Shown here: positions 11,718 to 20,506 of the stretch, one piece after another
Layout: every line of letters begins with the position of its first letter
Position numbering within the stretch: position 1 is the first letter of the stretch
NCBI RefSeq assembly: GCF_024753245.1
Contig: NZ_JANUGX010000007.1
Coordinates: 120,573 to 184,572, forward strand
Origin: Massilia norwichensis
Lineage (GTDB): Bacteria > Pseudomonadota > Gammaproteobacteria > Burkholderiales > Burkholderiaceae_D
Reading direction: 5' to 3'
DNA length: 64,000 bases
Notes under the pieces: model-generated
Databases searched by the model: none
Told to the model about the DNA's origin: nothing
The model's input: the letters and a program-made list of their open reading frames with translations, nothing else
Program-made: the position numbers and the translations under genes

Positions 11718-12374
11718 ATGAGAATTATGGTTGCAGATAATAACGAAACGATGCGCCTGGGAATGAAAGCTGTCTTTGGGAAACAACCGTCACGTTATGC
11801 AGTCGGGGAGGCGGCAGATCGCGCAGGGTTGATGAGCGAATTGCTGAATGCGAATTACGATCTTGTGGTACTTGACCCAATGCTGTGCGCCGGGGCAGGC
11901 GAAGCCTTGATTCGGCAGATCAGGCGTGAAGCGCCGAAGGCACACGTGCTGGTTTATACGGATCTGGATGAGTTAAAGCATGGGGTACGGGCGATCCGCG
12001 CCGGGGCACGCGGCTATTTGATGAAAAACCGACCTGCATCCGAGCTGCTGGATGCCGCGGAACGTGTCAGTGCCGGTAAATTACACATGAGTGAGGCACT
12101 TGCGGAGGAGGTTGCCCTTAGTGCTTGGGGAATCAAACAGGATACACCACATGAAACGCTCAGCGACCGCGAAAAAATGGTGTTCGCCATGCTCGTTTGT
12201 GGAATGTCAGTCACTAATATTGCGGTTGCATTAAATCTGAGCTGTAAAACAGTGAGCACGCATAAAGCCCGGACCTTGACGAAAATGCGTTGCAAGAATT
12301 TAAGTGAATTGATTGAGTATGCACTTTCACACGGTTTAAAGGCCGACTGCGAAGCAATGTGCAAAGTTTGGTGA
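11718..12374 (+). CDS. Orphan NarL/LuxR-type response regulator
   Basis: DNA-binding response regulator of 218 residues. The receiver has phospho-acceptor Asp53 in LVVLDPML, the Thr in LVYTDLDE and the switch Lys in YLMKNRP. One residue of the usual acidic pair is Asn (A6-D7-N8), so metal binding and phosphorylation may be altered. The C-terminal HTH (about 150-205) reads LSDREKMVFAML then NLSCKTVSTHKARTLTKM. The ATG at 11718 is preferred over one 48 bp upstream because AGAGGGAAG precedes it. No kinase gene is adjacent. The gene is visibly more AT-rich than its neighbours, which suggests acquisition. Confidence 0.88.
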   Translation: MRIMVADNNETMRLGMKAVFGKQPSRYAVGEAADRAGLMSELLNANYDLVVLDPMLCAGAGEALIRQIRREAPKAHVLVYTDLDELKHGVRAIRAGARGYLMKNRPASELLDAAERVSAGKLHMSEALAEEVALSAWGIKQDTPHETLSDREKMVFAMLVCGMSVTNIAVALNLSCKTVSTHKARTLTKMRCKNLSELIEYALSHGLKADCEAMCKVW

Positions 12375-12613
12375 CACCTGAATAGAGCGAAGTAATCGGG
12401 AAGGAAATTGCTTTGTCAATGCGCAATCCGCATACAGTGCCTGAACACCTTCTATCATTGATGCTTTTCTCCGACATCGCCTCCTCCCGATTAGCTGCGG
12501 ACGAGATGATTCATGCATCCTTAAGTAAAGAAAATTGGCGTGTATCAACAAAATTTATTTTATTCATTGATTTCATTGCGCGCAATTTCCTCGCGATGTT
12601 GGTTTGATCTATA

Positions 12614-13378
12614 TCAATGTCCTGCCCGGCTTAAGGCAAACGCCGCCAGGAAGCCGGCCACGGTGATCAGGCCGGCGAAGTCGTGGGCCACCGCGAAGGC
12701 TTCGGGGATCATGGTATCGACCAGCATTGCCAGGATCGCGCCGGCCGCCACCGCGGTCGTCGCGGCCACGACTTCGCTGGAGAAGTTCTGGAACACGGTA
12801 TAGCCGAGCAGCGAGGCGATGCCCGAGGCGAGCGCGATGCCGCCCCAGATGCCGAATACATAGGCGGGGGAACGGCCGGCCTTCTTCATGCCGGCGGCGC
12901 TGGACAGGCCCTCGGGCACGTTGGACAGGAAGATCGCGGCCACCGCCACCGTGCTGACCACGCCGCCCTTCAGCATCGACAGGCCGATCACGATCGATTC
13001 CGGGATGCCGTCGAGCAGGGCGCCGACTGCGATCGCCAGGCCGCTGCCCTGGTCCTCGGCCTCGGAAGGCTGCTGGTCGCCGGAGCGCTTGCGGTGTTTC
13101 GCGCCGCGGTGGTTGAGATACCAGTTGGCCGCGGTATAGACCGCGGCGCCGCCGAGGAAGCCGTAGGCGGTGGCATCGAAGCCGCCCTGGCGGTAGGCTT
13201 CGTCCATCAGTTCGAACGAGAGGGCGGAGATCAGCACCCCGCTGCCGAAGGCCATGACGGCCGCGATCAGGCGCTGCGGCACCTTCAGGAAATAGCCGGC
13301 GGCGGCGCCGATCAGCAGCGCCGCACCCGCCACGAAACCCCAGAACCCGGCCTGGGCCCATATTGGTATGGTATGCAT
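12614..13378 (-). CDS. ZIP family metal transporter
   Basis: Inner-membrane ZIP transporter of 254 residues, probably importing Zn2+ or related divalent cations. It shows the paired ZIP motifs in the conserved helices, DGIPESIVIG and SNVPEGLSSA, which supply the metal-binding polar and acidic residues. About eight hydrophobic segments are present, with a hydrophilic His/Lys/Arg-containing loop between helices 3 and 4 (NHRGAKHRKRSGDQQ). It is transcribed in the same direction as the TonB-dependent receptor upstream, with a gap of about 60 bp. The ribosome site is weak. Confidence 0.9.
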   Translation of the reverse strand: MHTIPIWAQAGFWGFVAGAALLIGAAAGYFLKVPQRLIAAVMAFGSGVLISALSFELMDEAYRQGGFDATAYGFLGGAAVYTAANWYLNHRGAKHRKRSGDQQPSEAEDQGSGLAIAVGALLDGIPESIVIGLSMLKGGVVSTVAVAAIFLSNVPEGLSSAAGMKKAGRSPAYVFGIWGGIALASGIASLLGYTVFQNFSSEVVAATTAVAAGAILAMLVDTMIPEAFAVAHDFAGLITVAGFLAAFALSRAGH

Positions 13379-13440
13379 CGGTTCATGATAACCAGACCGG
13401 GCCGGTGAGCGGCGTACGCTAGCGGCTCAGCGGCGCATGC

Positions 13441-15837
13441 TTACCAGCTGTAACCCACCTTACCGTAGAAGAAGCGCCCATTGAACCCGTTCGGCGCCCA
13501 GACGCTGTAAGGCTGGGTGCCGTTCACGTTCAGGTTGCCGGCCGAGGTCACTTGTGCCGGATAGCGGTTGGTCAGGTTGTCGATGCCCAGGGTCACGCGC
13601 CAGTTGCTGGCCACGCGCACCGAAGCCGACACGTCCAGCACCCATTGCGGATCGTAGGTCTGGTCCAGCGCCACGTTGTTTTGCGGGACGGTGAATTTTC
13701 CGTAACGCGTCACGTTGGCGTGGCCGCTCCAGGTGCCGCGGGTGTAGTCGCCGGCCAGGGTCAGCTTGTCCTTCGGCGAACCGACGGTCAGGCGGTTGAC
13801 GGTCTGGCGGTCGGCCAGCACCAGGCCGGCGTCGGCCAGCAGGGCCGGGGTCGCAGCCACGTGGCGCACTTCGTTGTCGTTGTGGTTGTAGGCCAGCGTG
13901 AAGTCGGCGCGCGCGCCTTGCGCCAGGTTCATGCGGTAGGTGCTGACCACGTCCACGCCCTTGGTGCGGGTATCGACGGCGTTGGTGAAGTAGCGCGCCG
14001 CGCCGACGTAGATGCCCTGGTTGCGCAGCGCGTTGCTCAGGTTGGCGGCGCCGCTGCTGGTCAGCTGCAGGTTGGACGAGAAGATCACGCGGTCGTCGAT
14101 GTCGATGCGGTACAGGTCGACGGTGGTGGTCCAGTTGCGGATCGGCTGCCACTGCGCGCCCAGGCTCAGGTTGCGCGCGCGTTCGGGTTTCAGCGGCTGG
14201 GCGCCGAGGGCGCTGGCAGCCAGGCTGCCGACCGCGAAGGTGCCGGTCTCGATCGGCGTGTTCTGGCCGTTGATGACCAGGAAGTTGGTGGTCGTGATCG
14301 TGTACGACTCCTGGGCCAGCGACGGTGCGCGGAAGCCGTTCGAGACCGTGCCGCGCAGCGCGAACTGCGGCGTGAACGCGTAGCGCGCCGAAGCCTTGCC
14401 CGAGGTCGTGTTGCCGAAGTCGCTGTAACGCTCGTGGCGCACGGCCAGGGAGCCGGACAGCTGCTTGGTGATGTCGCCTTCCAGGTTCAGGTAGAGCGAC
14501 TGGTTGTTGCGGCTGTCCTTGCCGGCGTTCTCGGGACGGAAGCCGGCGAAGCCCTGGGCGCCGCCGCCGAAATAGGAATTCGGCTCGCCGGCGCCGATTT
14601 CGTACGATTCGTAGCGCGCCTCGGCGCCCAGCGCCACCGTCAGCGGGCCGCTCATCCACGAGACCGGGATCTCGCGCGCCACGTCCAGGTTGGCCACGTC
14701 CTGGGTCGTGGTCAGTTTGCCGGCGTAGAAGCTGGTCTGGGTCGGGTTCGGGAAGCCGGGGCTCAGGTTGGTGGTGTTGTCGACGTCCAGGCTGAAGCGG
14801 TTGCGGCCGAAGTTCAGGCTGGCGTCCCAGCGCCAGCCTGCCAGCTCGCCGCGCAGGCCCGTCACCAGCGAGGAGTCGGTCGATTTGCTGTCTTCCAGCG
14901 GCAGGAAGCCTTCCGGGTACAGCGGCGAGCGGCCGGCCAGGCGCCAGGTCGCCGCCGACGAGGTCTTGCGCTCGCCGTAGTTGGCGAAGGCGTACCAGTC
15001 GAGGTTTTCGTTGATGTTGACCTGGCTGTTGAGGAAGAGGCTGCGCGGACGGCTGTCCGGGTCGCCGTAGCGCTGGGTGATGGTGCCCTGGCGCGGACCG
15101 GCTTCCGCACGCGGGTCCGGGAAGGCGCGGTTGGTCGGGTTGCGGTTGGCCGCTTCCACCGCCACCCGGACCCAGCCCTTGTCGCCCAGCGCGAAGCCGG
15201 TCGAGCCGCGCACGGTGGTCTGTTCGCCGTCGCCCTTGTCGTATTCGCCGTACTGCGCTTCGAACTCGCCGCCTTCGGCGCCTTTCTTCAGGATGACGTT
15301 GACCACGCCGGCGATGGCGTCCGAGCCGTACTGGGCGGCGGCGCCGTCGCGCAGCACTTCGATGTGGTCGATCGCCGCCAGCGGGATCGCGTTCAGGTCG
15401 ACCGGTGCCGAACCGCGGCCCTGGGTGCCGTTGACGTTGACCACGGCGGAGGTGTGGCGGCGCTTGCCGTTGACCAGCACCAGGGTCTGGTCCGGCGACA
15501 GGCCGCGCAGCTGGGCCGGACGCACGGCATCGCTGGCGTCGGCGCCGGCCGGGCGCGGGAAGTTCATCGAGGGCAGCAGGCGCGACAGGACGGTGGCCAG
15601 TTCGCTCGAGCCGGTGCTCAGCAGCTCCTTGCTGGAGATGACGTCGACCGGCGATTCGGTTTCCAGCGTGCGGCGGTTCAGCGAACGGGTACCGGTGACG
15701 ACCACCGCCTGCATTTCGCCGGCGGCGGCCTGGTCCGGGGTGGTCTGCTGCGCCTGGGCGGCGGGCAGGCTTGAGGCGATCAGGCCCAGCGCGAGCAGGG
15801 CGCGGGCCGGGTTGGGACGAGAATGCTTGACGCTCAT
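13441..15837 (-). CDS. TonB-dependent outer-membrane receptor
   Basis: Outer-membrane gated transporter of 798 residues. A signal peptide ends near AAQA (about 29). The TonB box region is probably AVVVTGTR. The plug domain (about 55-180) includes VNGKRRHTSAVVNVNG and IEVLRDGAAAQYGSDAIAGV. A 22-strand barrel follows and ends in the aromatic terminus GKVGYSW. It resembles receptors for organic substrates as much as siderophore receptors, and the ligand cannot be told. It diverges from the lipoprotein phosphoesterase. A dyad GCTTAT...ATAAGC (15932-15954) sits in the shared intergenic region. Confidence 0.95.
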   Translation of the reverse strand: MSVKHSRPNPARALLALGLIASSLPAAQAQQTTPDQAAAGEMQAVVVTGTRSLNRRTLETESPVDVISSKELLSTGSSELATVLSRLLPSMNFPRPAGADASDAVRPAQLRGLSPDQTLVLVNGKRRHTSAVVNVNGTQGRGSAPVDLNAIPLAAIDHIEVLRDGAAAQYGSDAIAGVVNVILKKGAEGGEFEAQYGEYDKGDGEQTTVRGSTGFALGDKGWVRVAVEAANRNPTNRAFPDPRAEAGPRQGTITQRYGDPDSRPRSLFLNSQVNINENLDWYAFANYGERKTSSAATWRLAGRSPLYPEGFLPLEDSKSTDSSLVTGLRGELAGWRWDASLNFGRNRFSLDVDNTTNLSPGFPNPTQTSFYAGKLTTTQDVANLDVAREIPVSWMSGPLTVALGAEARYESYEIGAGEPNSYFGGGAQGFAGFRPENAGKDSRNNQSLYLNLEGDITKQLSGSLAVRHERYSDFGNTTSGKASARYAFTPQFALRGTVSNGFRAPSLAQESYTITTTNFLVINGQNTPIETGTFAVGSLAASALGAQPLKPERARNLSLGAQWQPIRNWTTTVDLYRIDIDDRVIFSSNLQLTSSGAANLSNALRNQGIYVGAARYFTNAVDTRTKGVDVVSTYRMNLAQGARADFTLAYNHNDNEVRHVAATPALLADAGLVLADRQTVNRLTVGSPKDKLTLAGDYTRGTWSGHANVTRYGKFTVPQNNVALDQTYDPQWVLDVSASVRVASNWRVTLGIDNLTNRYPAQVTSAGNLNVNGTQPYSVWAPNGFNGRFFYGKVGYSW

Positions 15838-16008
15838 GTTCTTCTTTCGATATGTTGCGCAGCACCATGGCTGCGGAGGGACCCGAGCTTAACAGGCTGT
15901 TACTTTCCAGGCCAATAAGGATTCGCATTATGCTTATATGAAGAATGCATAAGCGCCAGCTTGCTGTTCGGAATGTGGTAACTTGTCAATTTTGCCCAGA
16001 CAGCACCC

Positions 16009-17418
16009 ATGCCTTTCCACCGCACTTCCTCAGGACTCCTCCTTGCCGCCGCGCTGGCCGGCTGCGCCACCCAGCCGGCGCATGACCCACTGCAATCGGC
16101 CTTCGTGATCGTGGCCGACGACGGCGCCGCCATCGCCCGTGCCATCACCAGCGCGCCGGCTTGCCCGCAAATCGAGATCGACGGCCGTGCCGCGGCCATG
16201 AACGTGCGTGCGCCGCTCGCCCCGATTCCGCTGCGTCCGCTGTCCGGCGAGGCTGCCGGCCGGCCGCAGGCGCCATCCTCGGCGGTGCAGAGCTGCGAGG
16301 CGCCGCTGCCCGCCGGCGTGCGCAGCGTCGCGGTGGCCGGCCGCAAGCTGCCGCTGCCAGTGGCGGAGCCGCAGCGCATCGTCGTGATCGGCGACACCGG
16401 CTGCCGCCTGAAGGGCAAGGAGTTCCAGGACTGTAACGACCCGCAAGCCTTTCCCTTCGCGCGCGTGGCGGCCAGCGCCGCCGCCTGGAAGCCCGACCTG
16501 GTGATCCACGTCGGCGACTACCACTACCGCGAAGATGCGTGCCCGGCGGACCGTCCCGGCTGCGCCGGCAGTCCCTTCGGCTATGGCTGGGATGCCTGGC
16601 AGGCCGACTTCTTCGCCCCGGCGCAGGCCCTGCTGGCGGCGGCGCCGTGGGTGGTCGCGCGCGGCAACCACGAGACCTGCGTGCGTGGCGGCCAGGGTTG
16701 GTGGCGCTTCCTCGACCCGCGCCCCTTCGGCCCGCAGAACAGCTGCGACGATCCGGCCCAGGACCTGCACGGCGACTACACCGACCCGTATGCGGTGCCG
16801 CTCGGCGGCGGCGCCCAGTTGCTGGTGTTCGACAGCGCCAACACCAGCTACAAGGGCTTCGGGGCCGGCGACGTCCGGCTCGAGAAGTACGCCGACACCT
16901 ACCGCAAGCTGGAAGCGCTGGCCGCACGCGCGCCCCACAACATCGCGGTCGATCACCATCCGCTGTATGGCTTCGGCGCCAACCAGGACAAGAACACGGG
17001 CGCGATCACGCTGTTCGGCGGTGACGCCGGCCTGATCCAGGCCTTCGGCGCGATCCAGCCGCGCCTGCTGCCGGCCAAGGTCGACGTGCTGTTGTCCGGC
17101 CACGTACACCTGTGGGAGCAGGTCAGCTTCGCCTCCGACCACCCGACCCAGTTCGTCAGCGGCTTCGCCGGCACCGCCGAGGACATCGTGCCGCTACCGG
17201 CGACCGTTGCGCCGGGCACCACGCCGGCACCGGGCGCCGTCGTCGAGGCCATGAGTTCCTGGATCGACGGCTTCGGCTTCATGACCATGGAACGGCGAGG
17301 CGCCGACCGCTGGGACGTCGTGGTCCACGACCGCGACGGCAAGGAACGCAATACCTGCACGGTCGAAGGCCGCCGCTCGCGTTGCGCGCTGCCGCAGGTG
17401 CCGCGTGCCGCCAAATAA
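16009..17418 (+). CDS. Lipoprotein metallophosphoesterase (calcineurin-like)
   Basis: Secreted or lipid-anchored phosphoesterase of 469 residues. The N-terminus has a lipobox LAGC within the first 20 residues. The dimetal motifs of the calcineurin-like fold are all present: GDTG (Asp), HVGDYHY, GNHE, DHHPLYG and GHVHLWEQ. It would hydrolyse a phosphomonoester or diester in the periplasm. It diverges from the TonB receptor, so an uptake-plus-hydrolysis partnership is possible but unproven. A second, unrelated cytoplasmic-type phosphoesterase lies at 50092. Confidence 0.9.
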   Translation: MPFHRTSSGLLLAAALAGCATQPAHDPLQSAFVIVADDGAAIARAITSAPACPQIEIDGRAAAMNVRAPLAPIPLRPLSGEAAGRPQAPSSAVQSCEAPLPAGVRSVAVAGRKLPLPVAEPQRIVVIGDTGCRLKGKEFQDCNDPQAFPFARVAASAAAWKPDLVIHVGDYHYREDACPADRPGCAGSPFGYGWDAWQADFFAPAQALLAAAPWVVARGNHETCVRGGQGWWRFLDPRPFGPQNSCDDPAQDLHGDYTDPYAVPLGGGAQLLVFDSANTSYKGFGAGDVRLEKYADTYRKLEALAARAPHNIAVDHHPLYGFGANQDKNTGAITLFGGDAGLIQAFGAIQPRLLPAKVDVLLSGHVHLWEQVSFASDHPTQFVSGFAGTAEDIVPLPATVAPGTTPAPGAVVEAMSSWIDGFGFMTMERRGADRWDVVVHDRDGKERNTCTVEGRRSRCALPQVPRAAK

Positions 17419-17438
17419 GTACATTGGGAGAAATATGG

Positions 17439-17545
17439 TTGCCTACAATACACGATCTGTGTGACAATGTGTCTGTGAGCGGGGTTGCCGGAATGGTTTC
17501 CGGCAGTCTTCGCGATCAGCGATGAGGATACTTCGTATCTCTTGT
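17439..17545 (+). promoter_or_regulatory. Candidate promoter and structured leader of the antiporter operon
   Basis: Possible promoter TTGCCT (17439-17444), an 18-base spacer, then GACAAT (17463-17468); TACAAT at 17444-17449 is another possible -10. The presumed transcript then forms an 8-bp hairpin TGCCGGAA/TTCCGGCA (17486-17505, loop TGGT) and a hairpin GATAC-TTC-GTATC (17527-17539), directly before the terminator at 17546. GCCGG of the first hairpin could instead pair with CCGGC of the terminator arm, as in an attenuator. It could equally be a free small RNA. No known riboswitch consensus was recognised. Confidence 0.45.
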
Positions 17546-17574
17546 GCTCCCGGCCACGCCGGGAGCGTTTTTTT
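17546..17574 (+). terminator. Rho-independent terminator ahead of the antiporter gene
   Basis: A perfect 9-bp stem GCTCCCGGC/GCCGGGAGC with loop CAC is followed by G and seven T. It ends 47 bp before the antiporter ATG, so it sits in that gene's leader. It may end the phosphoesterase transcript, act as a regulated attenuator, or both. Confidence 0.85.
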
Positions 17575-17621
17575 CCCTGGTTGCCCGCTCCGTCCGACCA
17601 ATCAAACTCGGAGGAGGGCAT

Positions 17622-18803
17622 ATGGACGAGTTGATTTCCGCCGCCGCCCAGCTGGCCTGGCCGCTGGCCCTGGTGGTGTCCTGGATGGCCGGCGAACTGG
17701 CGCATCGCTGGACCGGTGTTCCCCGCATCAGCATCTACGGCCTGGCCGGCTTCCTGGCCGGTAACCTGGCACTCGAAGTACAAGGTCCGATCGACCATTC
17801 CCCCTATCTGCTGCTGGCCAGCCTGGGCTTCGGCCTGATGCTGTTCGAGCTCGGCTACCGCATCAACCTGCGCTGGCTGCGCGCCAACCCCTGGATCCTG
17901 GCGACTTCGCTGCTCGAATCCGGCGCCACTTTCCTGGCCGTGTGGCTGGCCGCCGACTGGTACGGCGCGCCGCCGATCAGCTGCGCTCTGCTGGCGGCGC
18001 TGGCGATGGCGACCTCGCCGGCCGGCCTGATACGCGTGCTGAACGAGCAGGGCGCCGGTGGCCAGGTCAGCGAACGCGCGATGCACCTGACGGCGCTGAA
18101 CTGCGTGTTTGCGGTGTTCGTGTTCAACCTGATCGTCGGCGTCAAGGTGTTCCAGACCTCGGGCGACCTGCTGCATGCCGCCGGCGCCACGCTGCTGGTG
18201 CTGATCGTGTCCGGCATCCTCGGGGCGCTGGCCGGCGTGCTGGTGCCGCTGTGGCTGCGCAAGTTCGGCGGCAAGGATGCGACCCTGACATTTGCTCTGA
18301 TGGTTCTGCTGGTGGTGGCCACGGCCCACGTGCTGAAACTGTCGCCGGTGCTGGCCGCACTGTGCTTCGGCCTGGCGGCGCGCCATCGGCGCAGCGCGCT
18401 CGGCGTCGCCCAGCGCAATTTCGGCGCGCTCGGCGACCTGCTGTCGGTGCTGCTGTTCGTGTACGCGGCCTCGACCCTGACCTGGGCCAATGTGCGCGAG
18501 GGCCTGGTACTGGGCGTCCTGCTGGTGCTGGTGCGCCTGCTGGTCAAGGTCGGCGTCTGCGCCGCGCTGGCGCGGCCGTCCGGCGTGTCGGTGCGCAAGG
18601 GCGCGCTGTCCGGGCTGGCGCTGGCGCCGCTGGCGGTGTTCACGGTGCTGATGATCGAGCAGACCCGGCGCCTGGGCCTCGACTTCAATTACAGCCTGGC
18701 GCCGCTGGTGGCCATGGCCCTGGTGATGCAGGTATTCGGGCCCTTGATCACCCAGCGCGCGCTGGGCTGGGCCAACGAGAGCCACCAACACAAGGAGATC
18801 TGA
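17622..18803 (+). CDS. Kef-like cation:proton antiporter (CPA2), no RCK domain
   Basis: Monovalent cation/H+ antiporter of 393 residues with about twelve hydrophobic segments, related to the membrane half of KefB/KefC. The family's C-terminal TrkA-N/RCK domain, which in Kef proteins binds NAD(H) and glutathione adducts, is absent: the protein stops soon after the last helix with NESHQHKEI. The ATG at 17622 follows GGAGGAGGG. The ybdK-like gene starts on the base after the TGA stop, so the two are translationally coupled. Expression may be controlled at the upstream terminator. Confidence 0.85.
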   Translation: MDELISAAAQLAWPLALVVSWMAGELAHRWTGVPRISIYGLAGFLAGNLALEVQGPIDHSPYLLLASLGFGLMLFELGYRINLRWLRANPWILATSLLESGATFLAVWLAADWYGAPPISCALLAALAMATSPAGLIRVLNEQGAGGQVSERAMHLTALNCVFAVFVFNLIVGVKVFQTSGDLLHAAGATLLVLIVSGILGALAGVLVPLWLRKFGGKDATLTFALMVLLVVATAHVLKLSPVLAALCFGLAARHRRSALGVAQRNFGALGDLLSVLLFVYAASTLTWANVREGLVLGVLLVLVRLLVKVGVCAALARPSGVSVRKGALSGLALAPLAVFTVLMIEQTRRLGLDFNYSLAPLVAMALVMQVFGPLITQRALGWANESHQHKEI

Positions 18804-19937
18804 ATGAGCCTGGGACCCTTTGCCGTTTCCGAATCGCTGACCATGGGCGTGGAGCTCGAGCTGCAGCTGGTCAGCCTGTCCGACTTCGACCTGGTGCCGG
18901 CCTCGCCGGACATGCTGGACCTGCTGGCGCGCGCGCCTTTCCCGGGCAACGTCACGCCCGAGATCACCCAGAGCATGATCGAGATTAACAGCAGCGTGCA
19001 CACCGGCCACGACGCCTTGCTGGCCCAGCTGCGCGAGATCCGCGACACGCTGCTGGCCGCCGGCGACCGCCTCAACGTCGGCGTCTGCGGCGGCGGCACC
19101 CACGCCTTCCAGCAGTGGTCCGAACGGCGCATCTTCGCCAAGCCGCGCTTCAAGGAAGTGTCGCAGCTGTACGGCTACCTGGCCAAGCAGTTCACGGTGT
19201 TCGGCCAGCACGTGCACATCGGCTGCCGTTCCGGCGACGAAGCGATGTACCTGCTGCACGCGCTGAACCGCTACGTGCCGCACTTCATCGCGCTGTCCGG
19301 CTCCTCGCCCTTCCTGCAGGGCGCCGACACCAGCTTTCAGTCGGCCCGTTTGAATTCGGTGTTCGCCTTCCCCTTGTCGGGCAGGGCGCCGTTCCTGCTC
19401 AGCTGGGACGCCTTCGCCGAGGCCTACTTCGAAAAGATGGCCGGCACCGGGATCGTGAAGAGCATGAAGGATTTTTATTGGGATCTGCGGCCCAAGCCCG
19501 AATACGGTACCATCGAACTGCGCGTGTGCGACACGCCGCTGTCGGTCGAGCGTGCGGCCAGCCTGGCCTGCTACCTGCAGGCCCTGTGCAGCTATCTGTT
19601 GGCCGGCAACGAACCGCCGCCGCGCGAAGACGACTACCTGGTCTACAACTACAACCGCTTCCAGGCCTGCCGTTTCGGCCTGGACGGCACCCTGGTCCAT
19701 CCGCAGCGCCACGAGCAGGTGCTGCTGCGCGACGATATCCTCGCGACCCTGCGCCGGCTCGAGCCGCATTACGAGGCACTGGGCAGCGGTGCGGCACTCG
19801 AGCGGATGCGCCGCGACATCGAACTCGGCAGCGATGCCGACTATCTGCGGGCGGCTTTCCGCGAAGGCGGCAGCCGCGAGGCGGTGGTCGACGCCGCGCT
19901 GGAGCGCTTCCGCGAAGACCAGCCGGCGTGGGCTTAA
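18804..19937 (+). CDS. ybdK: YbdK-type carboxylate-amine ligase (glutamate-cysteine ligase family 2)
   Basis: ATP-dependent carboxylate-amine ligase of the GCS2 family, 377 residues. YbdK of E. coli has weak gamma-glutamyl-cysteine ligase activity in vitro; the true substrate of most members is unknown. Visible features are the N-terminal GVELELQLV, the segment [15 protein letters not shown], and the later [13 protein letters not shown]. The start immediately follows the antiporter stop. The stop shares TTAA with the convergent MarR gene. The pairing with a Kef-type antiporter suggests a thiol or glutamyl-peptide role in ion homeostasis, which is inference. Confidence 0.88.
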   Translation: MSLGPFAVSESLTMGVELELQLVSLSDFDLVPASPDMLDLLARAPFPGNVTPEITQSMIEINSSVHTGHDALLAQLREIRDTLLAAGDRLNVGVCGGGTHAFQQWSERRIFAKPRFKEVSQLYGYLAKQFTVFGQHVHIGCRSGDEAMYLLHALNRYVPHFIALSGSSPFLQGADTSFQSARLNSVFAFPLSGRAPFLLSWDAFAEAYFEKMAGTGIVKSMKDFYWDLRPKPEYGTIELRVCDTPLSVERAASLACYLQALCSYLLAGNEPPPREDDYLVYNYNRFQACRFGLDGTLVHPQRHEQVLLRDDILATLRRLEPHYEALGSGAALERMRRDIELGSDADYLRAAFREGGSREAVVDAALERFREDQPAWA

Positions 19938-20443
19938 AGCGACTGGCCCAGCGGGACCTTGGCGCTGGCCTCGTCCGCTTCGAGCAGGGCGATCAGTTGG
20001 CCGAGGTCGTGCTCCATGCGTTCCAGCGTGGCCGGGTCGAGGCTGGACAGGGCGTCCGGCAGCACGCCGGCGAAGGGCATCGGCGCGCTCTTGAGCACCG
20101 TTTCGCCTTCCGCCGAGATACGCAGCGACACGCTGCGCCGGTCCATGCCTTCGCGCGCGGCAGTCACCAGGCCGCGTTCGGACAGGCTCTTGATCAGGTT
20201 GCTGGCGGTGGACTGGTGGATGTCGAGTTCGCGCGACAGCTCGGTTACGCCGATACCGGGACGCCGTTCGATCACGGACAAGGCCCAGAGCTGGGCGCCG
20301 CCGACGCCGGCTTCGCGCTCGACCTGTCGGAAATGGGTCTTGACCGAGTTGAAAACGATACGGAACTGGCGCAGCACGCGGGTTTCCGGTGCGGCGGCCT
20401 CGGCCCCGTCGGCGGGGTTTGACGAAAATGATGATGAGGACAT
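19934..20443 (-). CDS. MarR family transcriptional regulator
   Basis: Dimeric winged-helix regulator of 169 residues. The DNA-binding helix region reads [23 protein letters not shown], followed by the wing ([13 protein letters not shown]). An N-terminal extension rich in Ser and Ala precedes the dimerisation helix. The ATG at 20443 is chosen because the frame upstream is antisense to clcA. It diverges from the ClC gene across 63 bp, so clcA is the most likely target; the ligand is unknown. It converges on ybdK with overlapping stop codons. Confidence 0.9.
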   Translation of the reverse strand: MSSSSFSSNPADGAEAAAPETRVLRQFRIVFNSVKTHFRQVEREAGVGGAQLWALSVIERRPGIGVTELSRELDIHQSTASNLIKSLSERGLVTAAREGMDRRSVSLRISAEGETVLKSAPMPFAGVLPDALSSLDPATLERMEHDLGQLIALLEADEASAKVPLGQSL

Positions 20444-20506
20444 AAACCGAATGATAATGGATAAACCCGCGCCAAGCCCAGTTCCCCGTTGCAGGAATGT
20501 TACCCC

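Noticed and set aside
12413..12607. Possible 64-aa plus-strand protein after the orphan regulator
   Set aside because: Ribosome site too far from the start, no recognisable content, and it ends at the convergent metal transporter; most likely non-coding.
17471..17574. Manganese (yybP-ykoY), fluoride or guanidine riboswitch
   Set aside because: I could not find the conserved core sequences of these classes; the element is reported only as a structured leader of unknown type.
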